Counted from the first letter of the stretch, positions 33,440-42,200 are shown. The stretch is 64,000 bases of DNA from Streptomyces parvus (GCF_032121415.1 NZ_CP135079.1:2852001-2916000); one strand, 5' to 3'. The notes: generated by a model from the letters alone, not told the origin. Program-made: numbers and translations.

Positions 33440-35119
33440 GTGGCTTTTCCCCAAGCGCGAACCCGCCCGGACACGCGTCCCGACACGCGTCCCGACACGC
33501 GTCCGGACTTCCCGTGGGGCCGGGCGCCGTACCCGGTGCTGATCGCCGACGTCCAGGGCGTCGTGGCACGGTGCAACGACGCGGCCCAGGCCCTGCTGCC
33601 CGCCGCGGCCCCCGGGGCGCCCCTGGCGGACGTGGTGCCGGACTGGCTCCGCGACGCACACGCCGGGCTGAACTCCCCGGGCCCGTACTGCGCGCCGGAG
33701 ACCGGGCGGGTTGCCGCCGGCGACATCGACGGCCGGTACTTCGAGGCGCACCCCACGGTCCGGGACGACGGCTCCGTCGCCTGGTGGCTGGTGGACGACA
33801 CCGACCACCGGCTCGTCCGTGAGGCGCTGCGCGTGGAGAGGGAGCTCAGCGCGTTCCTCGCGAAGGCGTCCAGCGTTCTGCTGTCCTCCCTCAACCTGGA
33901 GCGCTGCATGGACGTCACCGCGCAGATGGCCACCGAGAGCCTCGCCGACGCGGCTCTCGTGATCGCGCCGGCGCGCGGCCGTCGGCTGCCCGTGGTGACC
34001 TGCCTGCGCGGAGGGGCTCCCGAGACGACCACCGTGACGGTGAACCCCGACGCGGTGCCGGGACTGGGAGAGGCGCTGCGGGGGTTCCCACCGGTTCCCT
34101 CCCGGTGGATGGACCCCGGCGCGGCCCCCGCGTGGATGAAACCCGAGGGCATGGGGCCCATCGGCTCGATCGTGATCACCCCGCTGCCCGGGCACGGAGT
34201 CCCGGCCGGAGTGCTCGTCCTGCTGCGCAGGGCGGAGACCGCCGCCTTCAGCGAGGAGGAGGAGGTCTTCGCCCGGCTGTTCGCCGCCCGCGCGGGTGCC
34301 GGGATGTCGGCAGCCCGGCTGTACGCGGAGCAGAGCTCGATCAGCGAGCTGCTGATGCGGGAACTCCTGCCCCCCGCCCTGCACCAGATCTCCGGAGTGG
34401 ATTTCGCCGGCGGCTACCGGCCCTCGGCCGACCACGAACGGATCGGGGGCGACTTCTACGACGTCCACCCCGCGACCGTGGAGGGCGATGCGTCCCTGGT
34501 GCTGCTCGGGGACGTGTGCGGCAAGGGGCTGGAAGCCGCCGTGCTGACCGGCCGGATCCGCAACACCCTGCACGCGCTGCTTCCTTTCGCCGACGACCAC
34601 CAGCGGATGCTCGACCTGCTGAACACCTCGATGCTCAGCTCCCACCACACCCGCTTCGCGACCATGGTCCTGGCCTCCGCCGTACGGCGCGGCAGCATGG
34701 TGGACCTCAAGCTCACCAGCGGCGGTCACCCCCGCCCGCTGATCGTCCGCGCCGACGGCACGGTCGAGGAGGCCGACACCCGCGGCACCCTGATCGGGGC
34801 CATCCCCGCCATCGCCTCCACCACCACCACCGCGTCCCTGGCTCCCGGGGAGTCGTGCGTCCTGTACACCGACGGCATCACCGAGGCCAAGGGCGGGCCG
34901 ATGGGCGGCGACCTGTTCGGGGAGGAGCGGCTCAAGCGCGCCCTCTCCGGCTGTGCGGGCATGCCCGCCGAGGGGATCGTGGAGCACGTGCAGATGCTGG
35001 CCTCCCAGTGGCTGAGCGACGGTTCGCACGATGACATGGCCGTCGTCGTGATCTCCGCGCCCCGCACCCACCACCTGAGCGCGGTGAACGGGCACACGCG
35101 GGGCAGGTACACCGCATGA
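33440..35119 (+). CDS. PAS-GAF-PP2C (SpoIIE-type) serine phosphatase
   Basis: 559 residues. An N-terminal TRPD repeat tail is followed by a PAS-like sensor (about 28-122), a GAF-like domain (about 135-293) and a complete PP2C core: GGDFYD 336-341, GDVCGKG 357-363, the LYTDGITEA segment and SHDDMAVVV near the end. All metal-binding Asp are present, unlike the phosphatase upstream. The expected substrate is a phosphorylated STAS protein, and one is encoded two genes downstream. The GTG at 33440 lacks a good ribosome site; the frame is certain from the repeat onward. The stop overlaps the next start (ATGA). Confidence 0.9.
   Translation: MAFPQARTRPDTRPDTRPDTRPDFPWGRAPYPVLIADVQGVVARCNDAAQALLPAAAPGAPLADVVPDWLRDAHAGLNSPGPYCAPETGRVAAGDIDGRYFEAHPTVRDDGSVAWWLVDDTDHRLVREALRVERELSAFLAKASSVLLSSLNLERCMDVTAQMATESLADAALVIAPARGRRLPVVTCLRGGAPETTTVTVNPDAVPGLGEALRGFPPVPSRWMDPGAAPAWMKPEGMGPIGSIVITPLPGHGVPAGVLVLLRRAETAAFSEEEEVFARLFAARAGAGMSAARLYAEQSSISELLMRELLPPALHQISGVDFAGGYRPSADHERIGGDFYDVHPATVEGDASLVLLGDVCGKGLEAAVLTGRIRNTLHALLPFADDHQRMLDLLNTSMLSSHHTRFATMVLASAVRRGSMVDLKLTSGGHPRPLIVRADGTVEEADTRGTLIGAIPAIASTTTTASLAPGESCVLYTDGITEAKGGPMGGDLFGEERLKRALSGCAGMPAEGIVEHVQMLASQWLSDGSHDDMAVVVISAPRTHHLSAVNGHTRGRYTA
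33469..33504. repeat. Three 12-bp direct repeats encoding TRPD
   Basis: The unit CGACACGCGTCC occurs three times in tandem (first copy with one mismatch). It gives a short Thr-Arg-Pro-Asp repeat at the phosphatase N-terminus. Confidence 0.9.
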
Positions 35120-36210
35120 GCACGAGCACCACGCACCGCCCTTGCGACGCCGAACGCGCCGAGCGGCCGGTGGAGCTGCTGTGGAACGCCGTCTCGGCCG
35201 GGGACGAGTGCGCGGCCGCCGACCTCCTCCTGCGCCTGCTCGACGAGGGGGCCGATCCGGAGAGCGTCCTGCTGGACGTGATCGCCCGTGTGCAGGGCCG
35301 TGTCGGTGAGGAATGGGCGGCCAATCGGATGAGCGTCGCCCAGGAGCACGCGGCGACCGCCATCAACGAACGGGCCGTCGCCGCCCTCAGCACGCACCCC
35401 GCCGCCCGCACCGCCACCACCCGGGGCCGGATCACCGTGGCCTGTGTGGACGGCGAGTGGCACGGGCTGCCCGCCCGCCTGCTGGCCGAGGTCCTCAAAC
35501 TGCGCGGCTGGCGGGTCGACTACCTCGGCTCGCAGGTCCCGACCCCGCACCTGATCGTGCACCTGCACCGCACCCGGGCCGACGCGGTGGCGCTCTCCAG
35601 CTCCATCCCCACCCGGCTGCCCACCGCGCACGCGGCGATCACCGCCTGCCAGGCGATCGGCGTCCCCGTCCTCGTCGGCGGGGCCGCCTTCGGACCCGAG
35701 GGCCGGTACGCGAAGCCGCTGGGCGCCGACGCCTGGGCCCCCGACGCCCGCGCCGCCGCCGACCTCCTCGCCCGCAATCCGCTGCCCCGGCCGCAGCCGG
35801 ACCACCAGCAGCTCGACGACCTGCCCCACCTGGCCGACCAGGAGTACACCCTGGTCTCCCGCAGCAGCGCCTCCCTCGTGCGCGAGGTCTACACAGCGCT
35901 GGAGGGCGCCTTCCCCGCGATGCGCTCCTACGGCGCCGTGCAGCGCGAGCGCACCGCCGAGGACCTCGCGCACATCGTCGACTACCTGGCCACCGCCCTC
36001 TACCTCGACGACGAGGAGCTCTTCACCCGGTTCATCACCTGGACCGCCCGGATCCTCGTCGCCCGGGGCGTACCCGCTTCGAGCCTGCCGCCGGCCCTGG
36101 AGCTGTTGGCCGGGGAGCTCAAGGACTTCTCCCGGGCCGTCCGCATCCTCGGGGCGGGAACCCGGGCTCTCGTCACCGACCAACCAACCGCCGCCGGGAT
36201 CACCGCATGA
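35116..36210 (+). CDS. Cobalamin-binding sensor protein with CarH-like W-x9-EH motif
   Basis: 364 residues. Residues ~15-95 form the four-helix cap of B12-binding proteins and contain W67, then E77-H78 after nine residues, the W-x9-EH signature of light-sensing adenosylcobalamin proteins such as CarH/LitR. Residues ~104-222 are the Rossmann B12 domain with E114-W-H116 (lower-ligand His; ExHxxP rather than ExHxxG), SSSIPTRL and VLVGGAAFG. No MerR DNA-binding head is present. Residues ~230-345 are all-helical, with a pattern like RsbR-type sensor modules (LDDEELFTRFITWTARILVARGV). Its gene overlaps both the phosphatase and STAS genes by ATGA, so it probably acts with them in partner switching. 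Confidence 0.85.
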   Translation: MSTSTTHRPCDAERAERPVELLWNAVSAGDECAAADLLLRLLDEGADPESVLLDVIARVQGRVGEEWAANRMSVAQEHAATAINERAVAALSTHPAARTATTRGRITVACVDGEWHGLPARLLAEVLKLRGWRVDYLGSQVPTPHLIVHLHRTRADAVALSSSIPTRLPTAHAAITACQAIGVPVLVGGAAFGPEGRYAKPLGADAWAPDARAAADLLARNPLPRPQPDHQQLDDLPHLADQEYTLVSRSSASLVREVYTALEGAFPAMRSYGAVQRERTAEDLAHIVDYLATALYLDDEELFTRFITWTARILVARGVPASSLPPALELLAGELKDFSRAVRILGAGTRALVTDQPTAAGITA

Positions 36211-36617
36211 CCACGCACCCCCACCACCTCCGGCTGACCACGGTCGACGAGCAGGACAGCGTCCGTATAGAGCTTCACGGAGACCTCGACCACGACAACG
36301 CCGACCTGCTGGTGCAGGAGGCCACCGGCCGGCTGGACGCACGCCCCGCGCTGACCGATCTGCATCTGCGCTGCGCGGAGCTCGGCGCGGTCGACTCCAT
36401 GGGCCTGTGCGCCCTGCTGATGATCGCCCGCCGCGCCACGGAGGCCGGAGTGCGGCTGCATCTGGACGACCGGCCCGCACGGCTGGAGCGGCTCCTGAGC
36501 CTCACCGGTACGCTGGGCCACCTGACGGCCCCGCCTCCGACCCGGCCCCCGGCGCCGTCGGCCACCGAGGCGGGTACCGGGGCGGCGCCCCCCACCGGGC
36601 CGATCAGCACCACCTGA
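36207..36617 (+). CDS. STAS-domain anti-anti-sigma factor
   Basis: 136 residues. STAS core at ~8-108 with LHGDLDHDNADLL and the phosphorylatable Ser64 in VDSMGLCALL; the last 28 residues are a Pro/Thr/Ala-rich tail. Such proteins release sigma factors by binding anti-sigma kinases when unphosphorylated, or form stressosomes with RsbR proteins. The partner kinase and sigma factor are not in the window. The start overlaps the B12 protein stop. Confidence 0.9.
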   Translation: MTTHPHHLRLTTVDEQDSVRIELHGDLDHDNADLLVQEATGRLDARPALTDLHLRCAELGAVDSMGLCALLMIARRATEAGVRLHLDDRPARLERLLSLTGTLGHLTAPPPTRPPAPSATEAGTGAAPPTGPISTT

Positions 36618-36665
36618 GTCACTGCCCGGCGCTCACCGGGGAGAAGCACCCACCGACGGGCAACC

Positions 36666-37172
36666 ATGACCGCATCAGAGGCCGCCACCCCCGGGATCGG
36701 GCAGGAGCCGACGAACGCCGCGAGTTCGATCGTCGAGCTCCTCGACGTGATGTGGGACCACGCCAGGAACGCCACCACGGGAATGAGTGCGCCCGGCTCC
36801 ACGTCCCAGCTCCGCCTGATGTACGTCGTGGACCGCGAGGAGCCCGTGCGCATGCGCACCGTGTGCCGGCGACTCGCCTCCGCGCCGCCGACCGTGACCC
36901 GCATGTGCGACCGCCTGCAGGCCATCGGTTTCCTCGAACGCCTGCCGTGTACGGACAACGGCCGTGAGATCGCGCTCCGGCTCACCGCCACCGGCAGGGA
37001 GCACCTGCAACGCATCCGCGCGCAGCGCGACACCATGCTCCACCGGGCCATCGAGGACATGGCCCCCGGCGAACGCGACGCCCTCGCCCAGGGCCTCGCG
37101 GGACTCCGGACACAGCTCGACAACGCGTACGGAGCGGAGCACCGCGCTCCCGGCAGCCACTCCGCGGCCTGA
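36666..37172 (+). CDS. MarR-family transcriptional regulator
   Basis: 168 residues. Helix-turn-helix and wing: RMRTVCRRLASAPPTVTRMCDRLQAIGFLER, followed by TDNGREIALRLTATG, the usual MarR wing with Asp/Arg. It closes the PP2C-B12-STAS operon (48-bp gap) and may bind the palindrome at 33379. The ligand is unknown. Confidence 0.9.
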   Translation: MTASEAATPGIGQEPTNAASSIVELLDVMWDHARNATTGMSAPGSTSQLRLMYVVDREEPVRMRTVCRRLASAPPTVTRMCDRLQAIGFLERLPCTDNGREIALRLTATGREHLQRIRAQRDTMLHRAIEDMAPGERDALAQGLAGLRTQLDNAYGAEHRAPGSHSAA

Positions 37173-37200
37173 GCCCCGGGGGGGGCGTCCGCGGCGGGGG

Positions 37201-37845
37201 CTATCCGGCCGGGGGCGTCCAGGGCCGGGCGTGCATCAGGTTCTCCAGGCCCGCCCAGGCGAAGTTCATCAACGTCGCCGCGGCCTCCCTCGCCGAGACG
37301 TCCGGAGTGTCGTTGGCCCAGCCCGCCAGCGACTCCGCGGCCCCCACGAGGGCCTGGGCGAGGCCCGCCACATCGCGGTCCGCGAGGGCGGGATCGCTGT
37401 GGGCCTCCCGGGCGGCTGCTCCGATCAGGCCCGTCACGAACGCGACGATCTCGTCCCGCAGGAAGCCGACCTCGCTGACGAACGGCTCCCCGTGCGAGCG
37501 CGCCTGACGGTGCAGCACCGACCAGGCGTCCGGGTTCTCGGCGGTGTGGACGAAGAACGCCCGCAGCCCCGCCCACAGTTGGGCGTCGGCGGGCAGCTCC
37601 GGGTCCACCCCGGCCCGCACCGCCTCCAGCAGGGCCAGTGCCTCGCGGCGGATGCAGGCCGAGAACAGGTCCTCCTTGGAATTCAGGTACAGGTAGACCA
37701 ACGGCTTGGAGACGCCCGCCAGCTCCGCGATCTCGTCCATCGAGGCGGCCCGGTAGCCGCGCTGCCCGAAGGTCCGCACGGCGGCGTCCATCATCTGCTG
37801 CTCGCGCACGGCGCGCGGCATCCGCTTGCTCTTCACAGCACCCAC
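37201..37845 (-). CDS. TetR-family transcriptional regulator
   Basis: 214 residues. HTH at the N-terminus: AAVRTFGQRGYRAASMDEIAELAGVSKPLVYLYLNSKEDLF. The C-terminal ligand domain is uncharacterised. The GTG at 37845 has GGGAGGA eight bases upstream; longer in-frame extensions lack this. It converges on the MarR gene and lies 202 bp from the divergent secreted hydrolase, which it may regulate. Confidence 0.9.
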   Translation of the reverse strand: MGAVKSKRMPRAVREQQMMDAAVRTFGQRGYRAASMDEIAELAGVSKPLVYLYLNSKEDLFSACIRREALALLEAVRAGVDPELPADAQLWAGLRAFFVHTAENPDAWSVLHRQARSHGEPFVSEVGFLRDEIVAFVTGLIGAAAREAHSDPALADRDVAGLAQALVGAAESLAGWANDTPDVSAREAAATLMNFAWAGLENLMHARPWTPPAG

Positions 37846-38047
37846 GTCCGGCTTCCTCCCCGCCCCCACTGCCCTGCTCCCCTTCCACCCTACGGCGGCG
37901 GGCGGCCCGGCGTCGCAGGGAGCGAGCAGCGAGTGATCAGACAGACCGCCGGACGATCCGGGGCCGAGGAGCGTCATACCTCGGGCCTACACGGTTCCGA
38001 CCGACGTCCGACGCGGGCCGTCCGGGCCGCCGCCTAGCGTGGCGGGC

Positions 38048-39310
38048 ATGACGATCTCCCTTCGCAACCGACGGGCCGGGGCCGCCGCGACCGCCGCGGC
38101 GCTGGCCCTGGCCTCCCTGGCCGCGCTCGCCGGGACGGCCACGCCCGCCTCGGCGTCCGGCCGGGCAACGACGGCGACGGCCTTACCGCCTGCGTCGGCC
38201 GCCGTCCCGCCCGCCTCCGGCGCCCCTGCCGCCCCCTCGGCGCTCACGCTCCCCCGCCCCACCGGCCCCTACGCAACCGGCCGCGACACCCTGTTCCTCA
38301 CCGACCACGAGCGGACCGACCCCTGGGTGCCGGCCGCCGGTCCGCGCCGGTTGATGGTGTCGCTGCACTACCCGGCCCGCCCGGGCAGCGGCGACGGCCC
38401 GGCCCCGTACATGCCGGAGACGGAGGCGCGGCTGATGCTCGCGCAGCGCGGGCTCGACGACCCGAAGTGGCCCGGCCGGGTCGCCGCCACCCGGACCTTC
38501 TCCCGTACGGACGCCCGGCCGGCCCCGGGGCGCTTCCCTCTCGTCCTGCTCTCCCCCGGCTTCGGCACGCCCCGGGCGACGCTGACCGGGCTCGCGGAGG
38601 AGCTGGCGAGCCGGGGGTATGTCGTGGCGACGGCGGACCATCCCTACGAGTCGACCGGTACGGAACTGCCCGACGGGCGGGTCCTCACCTGTGCCGCCTG
38701 CGACGAGGTGGACGCGCAGCCCGACGAAGCCGGGCGGCGCACGGTGCTGGCCGCCGTCTCCACCGGGCGGGCCGCCGACTTCTCGTTCCTGCTGGACCGG
38801 CTGACCGGGCCGCGCCCGGCCTGGCGGCACGCCCGGGCGATCGACGCGCGGCGGGTGGGCATGGCGGGCCACTCCATCGGGGGAAACGCGGCCGCCTCCA
38901 CGATGGCCGCCGACCGCCGGGTCGACGCGGGCGTCACCATGGACGGCACGTTCTTCGACCCGGTCGCCGCCCGCGGGCTGGGCGGGCGCCCGTTCCTGAT
39001 GCTGGGGACCGACCCCGGGCACGGTCCCGGCGGTGACACGACCTGGGACGAGGGCTGGGCCCGGCTGGACGGCTTCAAGCGGTGGCTGACGGTCCGGGAC
39101 TCCGGGCACTTCACCTTCACGGACACCCCGGCGATCGGGGAGCAGCTCGGCCTCGTGGACCCGCACGCGCCGCTCTCCGCGGCCCGTTCGACCACGATCA
39201 CCCGCGCCTATGTGACCGCGTTCTTCGACCGCAGCCTGCGCGGCCGGCCGGCCCGGCTGCTGGACGGCCCGACGCCCGCCCACCCCGAGGTGCTCTTCCA
39301 GCGCCCCTGA
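38048..39310 (+). CDS. Secreted alpha/beta hydrolase (PAF-acetylhydrolase/dienelactone-hydrolase type)
   Basis: 420 residues. A basic signal peptide (MTISLRNRRAG, hydrophobic core, cut near ASA) leads to a lipase fold. FPLVLLSPGFG starts the core, the nucleophile elbow is MAGHSIGGNAA, and the His is in RDSGHFTFTD, as in Streptomyces PAF-AH-like and polyester-degrading hydrolases. Disulfides are possible (CAAC). It probably hydrolyses a phospholipid or ester outside the cell. The ATG at 38048 is taken; a GTG at 38039 is in frame. A 26-bp perfect hairpin ends the unit. Confidence 0.87.
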   Translation: MTISLRNRRAGAAATAAALALASLAALAGTATPASASGRATTATALPPASAAVPPASGAPAAPSALTLPRPTGPYATGRDTLFLTDHERTDPWVPAAGPRRLMVSLHYPARPGSGDGPAPYMPETEARLMLAQRGLDDPKWPGRVAATRTFSRTDARPAPGRFPLVLLSPGFGTPRATLTGLAEELASRGYVVATADHPYESTGTELPDGRVLTCAACDEVDAQPDEAGRRTVLAAVSTGRAADFSFLLDRLTGPRPAWRHARAIDARRVGMAGHSIGGNAAASTMAADRRVDAGVTMDGTFFDPVAARGLGGRPFLMLGTDPGHGPGGDTTWDEGWARLDGFKRWLTVRDSGHFTFTDTPAIGEQLGLVDPHAPLSAARSTTITRAYVTAFFDRSLRGRPARLLDGPTPAHPEVLFQRP

Positions 39311-39336
39311 CCGTACGGGGGTCGGCCAGGGCGGGA

Positions 39337-39392
39337 ACGCGAGAGCGCCCCCGGTCCACGTCGCAGGACGTGGACCGGGGGCGCTCTCGCGT
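39337..39392. terminator. Perfect 26-bp hairpin terminator
   Basis: Arms 39337-39362 and 39367-39392 are fully complementary around GCAG. They lie between the convergent hydrolase and symporter genes, so the hairpin can stop transcription from both sides. Confidence 0.9.
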
Positions 39393-39403
39393 CTGCCGGG
39401 GCG

Positions 39404-40792
39404 CTACGCGGTGGCGGGCACCGCGGTCTTCGGCTCCGCGTCGCGGACCCCGTCCCGGTCGGCGTCGTCGCCGAAGGAGTCGATCGGGGAGGGCGAGGCG
39501 GAGTTGTACGCGTCGTGGTCGAGGACCTTCTCGCGGGCCGCGACGATCACCGGAACCAGCGCCTGGCCGGCCACGTTGGTGGCGGTGCGCATCATGTCCA
39601 GGATCGGGTCGATGGCCATGAGCAGGCCGACACCCTCCAGCGGGAGGCCCAGCGTGGACAGGGTGAGGGTCAGCATGACCGTCGCGCCGGTGAGACCGGC
39701 CGTGGCCGCCGAGCCGATCACCGAGACGAAGGCGATGAGGAGGTAGTCGCCGATGCCCAGCTGCACGTCGAAGATCTGCGCGATGAAGATCGCCGCCAGC
39801 GCCGGGTAGATCGCGGCGCAGCCGTCCATCTTCGTGGTGGCGCCGAACGGCACGGCGAAGGAGGCGTACTCCTTCGGAACGCCGAGGCGCTCGGTGACCC
39901 GCTGGGTGACCGGCATGGTGCCGACCGAGGAGCGGGAGACGAAGGCGAGCTGGATCGCGGGCCAGGCGCCCTTGAAGAACTGGAGCGGGCTGACCTTGGC
40001 GACGGTGGCCAGGAGCAGCGGGTAGACGCCGAACATCACCAGGGCGCAGCCGATGTAGACGTCGGCGGTGAACGTGGCGTACTTGCCGATGAGGTCCCAG
40101 CCGTAGTCGGCGATGGCGTAGCCGATGAGGCCGACGGTGCCGATCGGGGCGAGGCGGATGACCCACCACAGGGCCTTCTGGAGCAGCTCCAGGATCGACT
40201 GGCTGAGCGTGAGGATCGGCTTGGCCTTCTCGCCGAGCTTGAGGGCGGCGATACCGGCGACGGCGGCCATGAAGACGATCTGGAGCACGTTCAGCTCGGT
40301 GAACGGCGTGATCACGTCACTGGGGACGATGCCGGTCAGGAAGTCGATCCAGCTGCCCTTGGTCTCGGAGAGCGCGCCGTCCTTCGGCGTGAGGCCCGTG
40401 CCGGAGCCCGGGTTGGTGATCAGACCGATCGCGAGGCCGATGCCGACCGCGATCAGCGAGGTGATCATGAACCAGAGCAGCGTGCGGGTGGCCAGCCGGG
40501 CGGCGTTGTTGACCTGCCGCAGGTTGGTGATCGACACGAGGATCGCGAAGAAGACCAGCGGGGCGACGGCCAGCTTCAGCAGCTGGACGAAGAGCGAGCC
40601 GATCTCGTCGAGGGTGGTGACGAGCCAGCCCAGGTCCTGGCTGCGGGCCAGCCAGCCGAGCAGCACACCGAGGACCAGACCGGTGACGATCTGGGCCCAG
40701 AACGGGACCTTGGGTATACGGGGACGGGACCCGGAGCCGGAGCCTGTGGGCTGCTCGGCCTCGGGGGCGGTGGACGCGGGGTTCGCGGACAC
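39404..40792 (-). CDS. Dicarboxylate/amino acid:cation symporter (DAACS, DctA/GltP type)
   Basis: 462 residues with eight membrane helices and two hairpins. Family motifs: the FVSRSSVGTMP hairpin, PFGATTKMDGCA and the DPILDMMRTATNV segment with the Na+/substrate-binding Asp, Arg and Asn. It imports C4-dicarboxylates or acidic amino acids with H+ or Na+. The GTG at 40792 is preferred (GGAG seven bases before it); a GTG at 40798 and an ATG at 40816 are in frame. The C-terminus is an acidic tail. Confidence 0.92.
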   Translation of the reverse strand: MSANPASTAPEAEQPTGSGSGSRPRIPKVPFWAQIVTGLVLGVLLGWLARSQDLGWLVTTLDEIGSLFVQLLKLAVAPLVFFAILVSITNLRQVNNAARLATRTLLWFMITSLIAVGIGLAIGLITNPGSGTGLTPKDGALSETKGSWIDFLTGIVPSDVITPFTELNVLQIVFMAAVAGIAALKLGEKAKPILTLSQSILELLQKALWWVIRLAPIGTVGLIGYAIADYGWDLIGKYATFTADVYIGCALVMFGVYPLLLATVAKVSPLQFFKGAWPAIQLAFVSRSSVGTMPVTQRVTERLGVPKEYASFAVPFGATTKMDGCAAIYPALAAIFIAQIFDVQLGIGDYLLIAFVSVIGSAATAGLTGATVMLTLTLSTLGLPLEGVGLLMAIDPILDMMRTATNVAGQALVPVIVAAREKVLDHDAYNSASPSPIDSFGDDADRDGVRDAEPKTAVPATA

Positions 40793-41042
40793 GGACACAC
40801 TCCAGTGAGGACGCATCGGGACACACGGAAGCCATCCGTGCGGTCGTGCGGTGGAACGGGGACGGGGTCGCGGCGCCCGCGTCGAGGGGCGGCGCCGCCG
40901 CATGATGCCGTATCAGACCTCGCGGCAACAGACCGCGGACATACAGCGGCAGAGATCGACATGCAGGCGCGCCACGAGCGGGGGGCTCGCGGCATGACGG
41001 AGTCGCACTGCTGTCTTCACGTCGAATACGTTAACACTTGAA

Positions 41043-41059
41043 CTTTGAGAAGCTCAAAG
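41043..41059. promoter_or_regulatory. Palindrome in the symporter upstream region
   Basis: CTTTGAG-AAG-CTCAAAG has perfect 7-bp arms, in an AT-rich patch about 250 bp upstream of the symporter start. It is the only notable element in the non-coding stretch 40793-41111. It may be an operator or a small-RNA stem. Confidence 0.45.
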
Positions 41060-41111
41060 CCTTTCTTTGGCTCGGAGGCGACGCTCCGGCCCCGCACCTG
41101 TCCGGGAAACG

Positions 41112-41160
41112 CCACCGGACCCTGTACCGGAGCGGCTCGCTCCGGTACAGGGTCCGGTGG
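41112..41160 (-). terminator. Perfect 23-bp hairpin terminator
   Basis: Arms 41112-41134 and 41138-41160 pair perfectly around GCT, downstream of the DUF4229 gene on the minus strand. Confidence 0.85.
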
Positions 41161-41208
41161 AAAGAAGCAGAAAGGGAGAGGTCGCGCGCGGCGCGCGTGT
41201 GAGGAACG

Positions 41209-41502
41209 TTACTGAACGACGTCCTCGCGGGTGCGGTTGGCATCCAGGCGCGCCTTGGTGCGGTCGACGCCGGCGACGATCTGCTCGGACATCTCGTCGC
41301 GCTGCTTGCGCAGCAGCACATAGCTGAGCGGCGCGGAGAGGACGAGGCCGAGGAGGATCACCCAGATCATGTTGGAGCCGCCGAGCCCCGAGGGGATCAG
41401 CCCGAAGTGGACGGCGACACCCGCGACGAAGAAACAGCCGACGAAGATCAGCAGGCGCAAAGCCGTGTAACGGATCATCGCGCTCGGCTTGGCAGCGGAC
41501 AC
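41209..41502 (-). CDS. DUF4229 small membrane protein
   Basis: 97 residues. Two membrane helices (LLIFVGCFFVAGVAVHFGLI and MIWVILLGLVLSAPLSYVLL) are followed by a charged cytoplasmic tail with RKQRDEMSEQIVAGVDRTKARLDA, the conserved feature of this actinobacterial family. Function unknown; it is usually found near menaquinone biosynthesis genes, as here. The GTG at 41502 has GAGAGG upstream. Confidence 0.85.
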   Translation of the reverse strand: MSAAKPSAMIRYTALRLLIFVGCFFVAGVAVHFGLIPSGLGGSNMIWVILLGLVLSAPLSYVLLRKQRDEMSEQIVAGVDRTKARLDANRTREDVVQ

Positions 41503-41576
41503 GGCTGGCCCTCTCTTCCCATGAACGGTCGGCACACTCTGCCCGTCCAGTGAAGCATGGCCCGAATTCTCTCGGT

Positions 41577-42116
41577 TCAGGGGGTTGCCGGGTCTCCGAG
41601 CGGCAGCAGCATGATGATGTCGTCGCGGTCGTCGCCGGGGGCGACGCGGATCGCGTCCGGGACCCGGCCGACCTCCTTGTAGCCGCAAGCGGTGTAGAAG
41701 CGGTCGTTGCCGGTGCCGCCCCGGCAGGTGAGCCGGATGGCCTCGATTCCCCCGATGGAGCGCGCGGCGCCGGCGGCGGCCGCCATGAGGTCGCGGCCGT
41801 ACCCCTTGCCCTGGAGGCGGGGGTGGACCATGACCGTGTAGAGCATGAGCCAGTGCTGGAGCAGCCGGTGGTCGTTGAGCGTGAGGAACGCGGTGGCGAC
41901 GACCGCGCCGCCCTCGTCCCGGCCGACCAGCAGCCTGACCTTCCCCTTCTCGATGGCGGCCAGGTGCTTGAGCAGATCGGGCCGGATCTGCTCGGGGGTG
42001 ACGGGCGGAACGAAGCCGACGGCCCCGCCCGCGTTGGTCACATCGGCCCACAGGGCGGTGATGCCGTCGCGGAGCTCGGGGGTGAACGAGGGATCCAGCT
42101 CAAAAGTAAGGGTCAT
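41577..42116 (-). CDS. GNAT-family N-acetyltransferase
   Basis: 179 residues. The acetyl-CoA loop is VHPRLQGKGYGRDLMAAA, followed by the late GNDRFYTACGYKEVGR motif. The substrate is unknown. It lies between the DUF4229 gene and the mqnE terminator. CATTGAGCAATG overlaps its start codon and could be a small operator. Confidence 0.88.
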   Translation of the reverse strand: MTLTFELDPSFTPELRDGITALWADVTNAGGAVGFVPPVTPEQIRPDLLKHLAAIEKGKVRLLVGRDEGGAVVATAFLTLNDHRLLQHWLMLYTVMVHPRLQGKGYGRDLMAAAAGAARSIGGIEAIRLTCRGGTGNDRFYTACGYKEVGRVPDAIRVAPGDDRDDIIMLLPLGDPATP

Positions 42117-42173
42117 TGAGCAATGTTAGCCATTACCGCCAGGGCGGCTCAACCCTGTCCGGAACATGAGAAA

Positions 42174-42200
42174 GCCCCGGCCGGTAACGACGGCCGGGGC
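42174..42200 (-). terminator. Hairpin terminator after mqnE
   Basis: GCCCCGGCCG (42174-42183) pairs with 42191-42200 around GTAACGA. On the minus strand a CTTTCTC tract follows the stem, as in an intrinsic terminator. Confidence 0.85.

Noticed and set aside
33438..33540. ATG at 33438 as the phosphatase start
   Set aside because: It is in another frame that soon leaves any domain; the GTG at 33440 leads into the PAS-like region.
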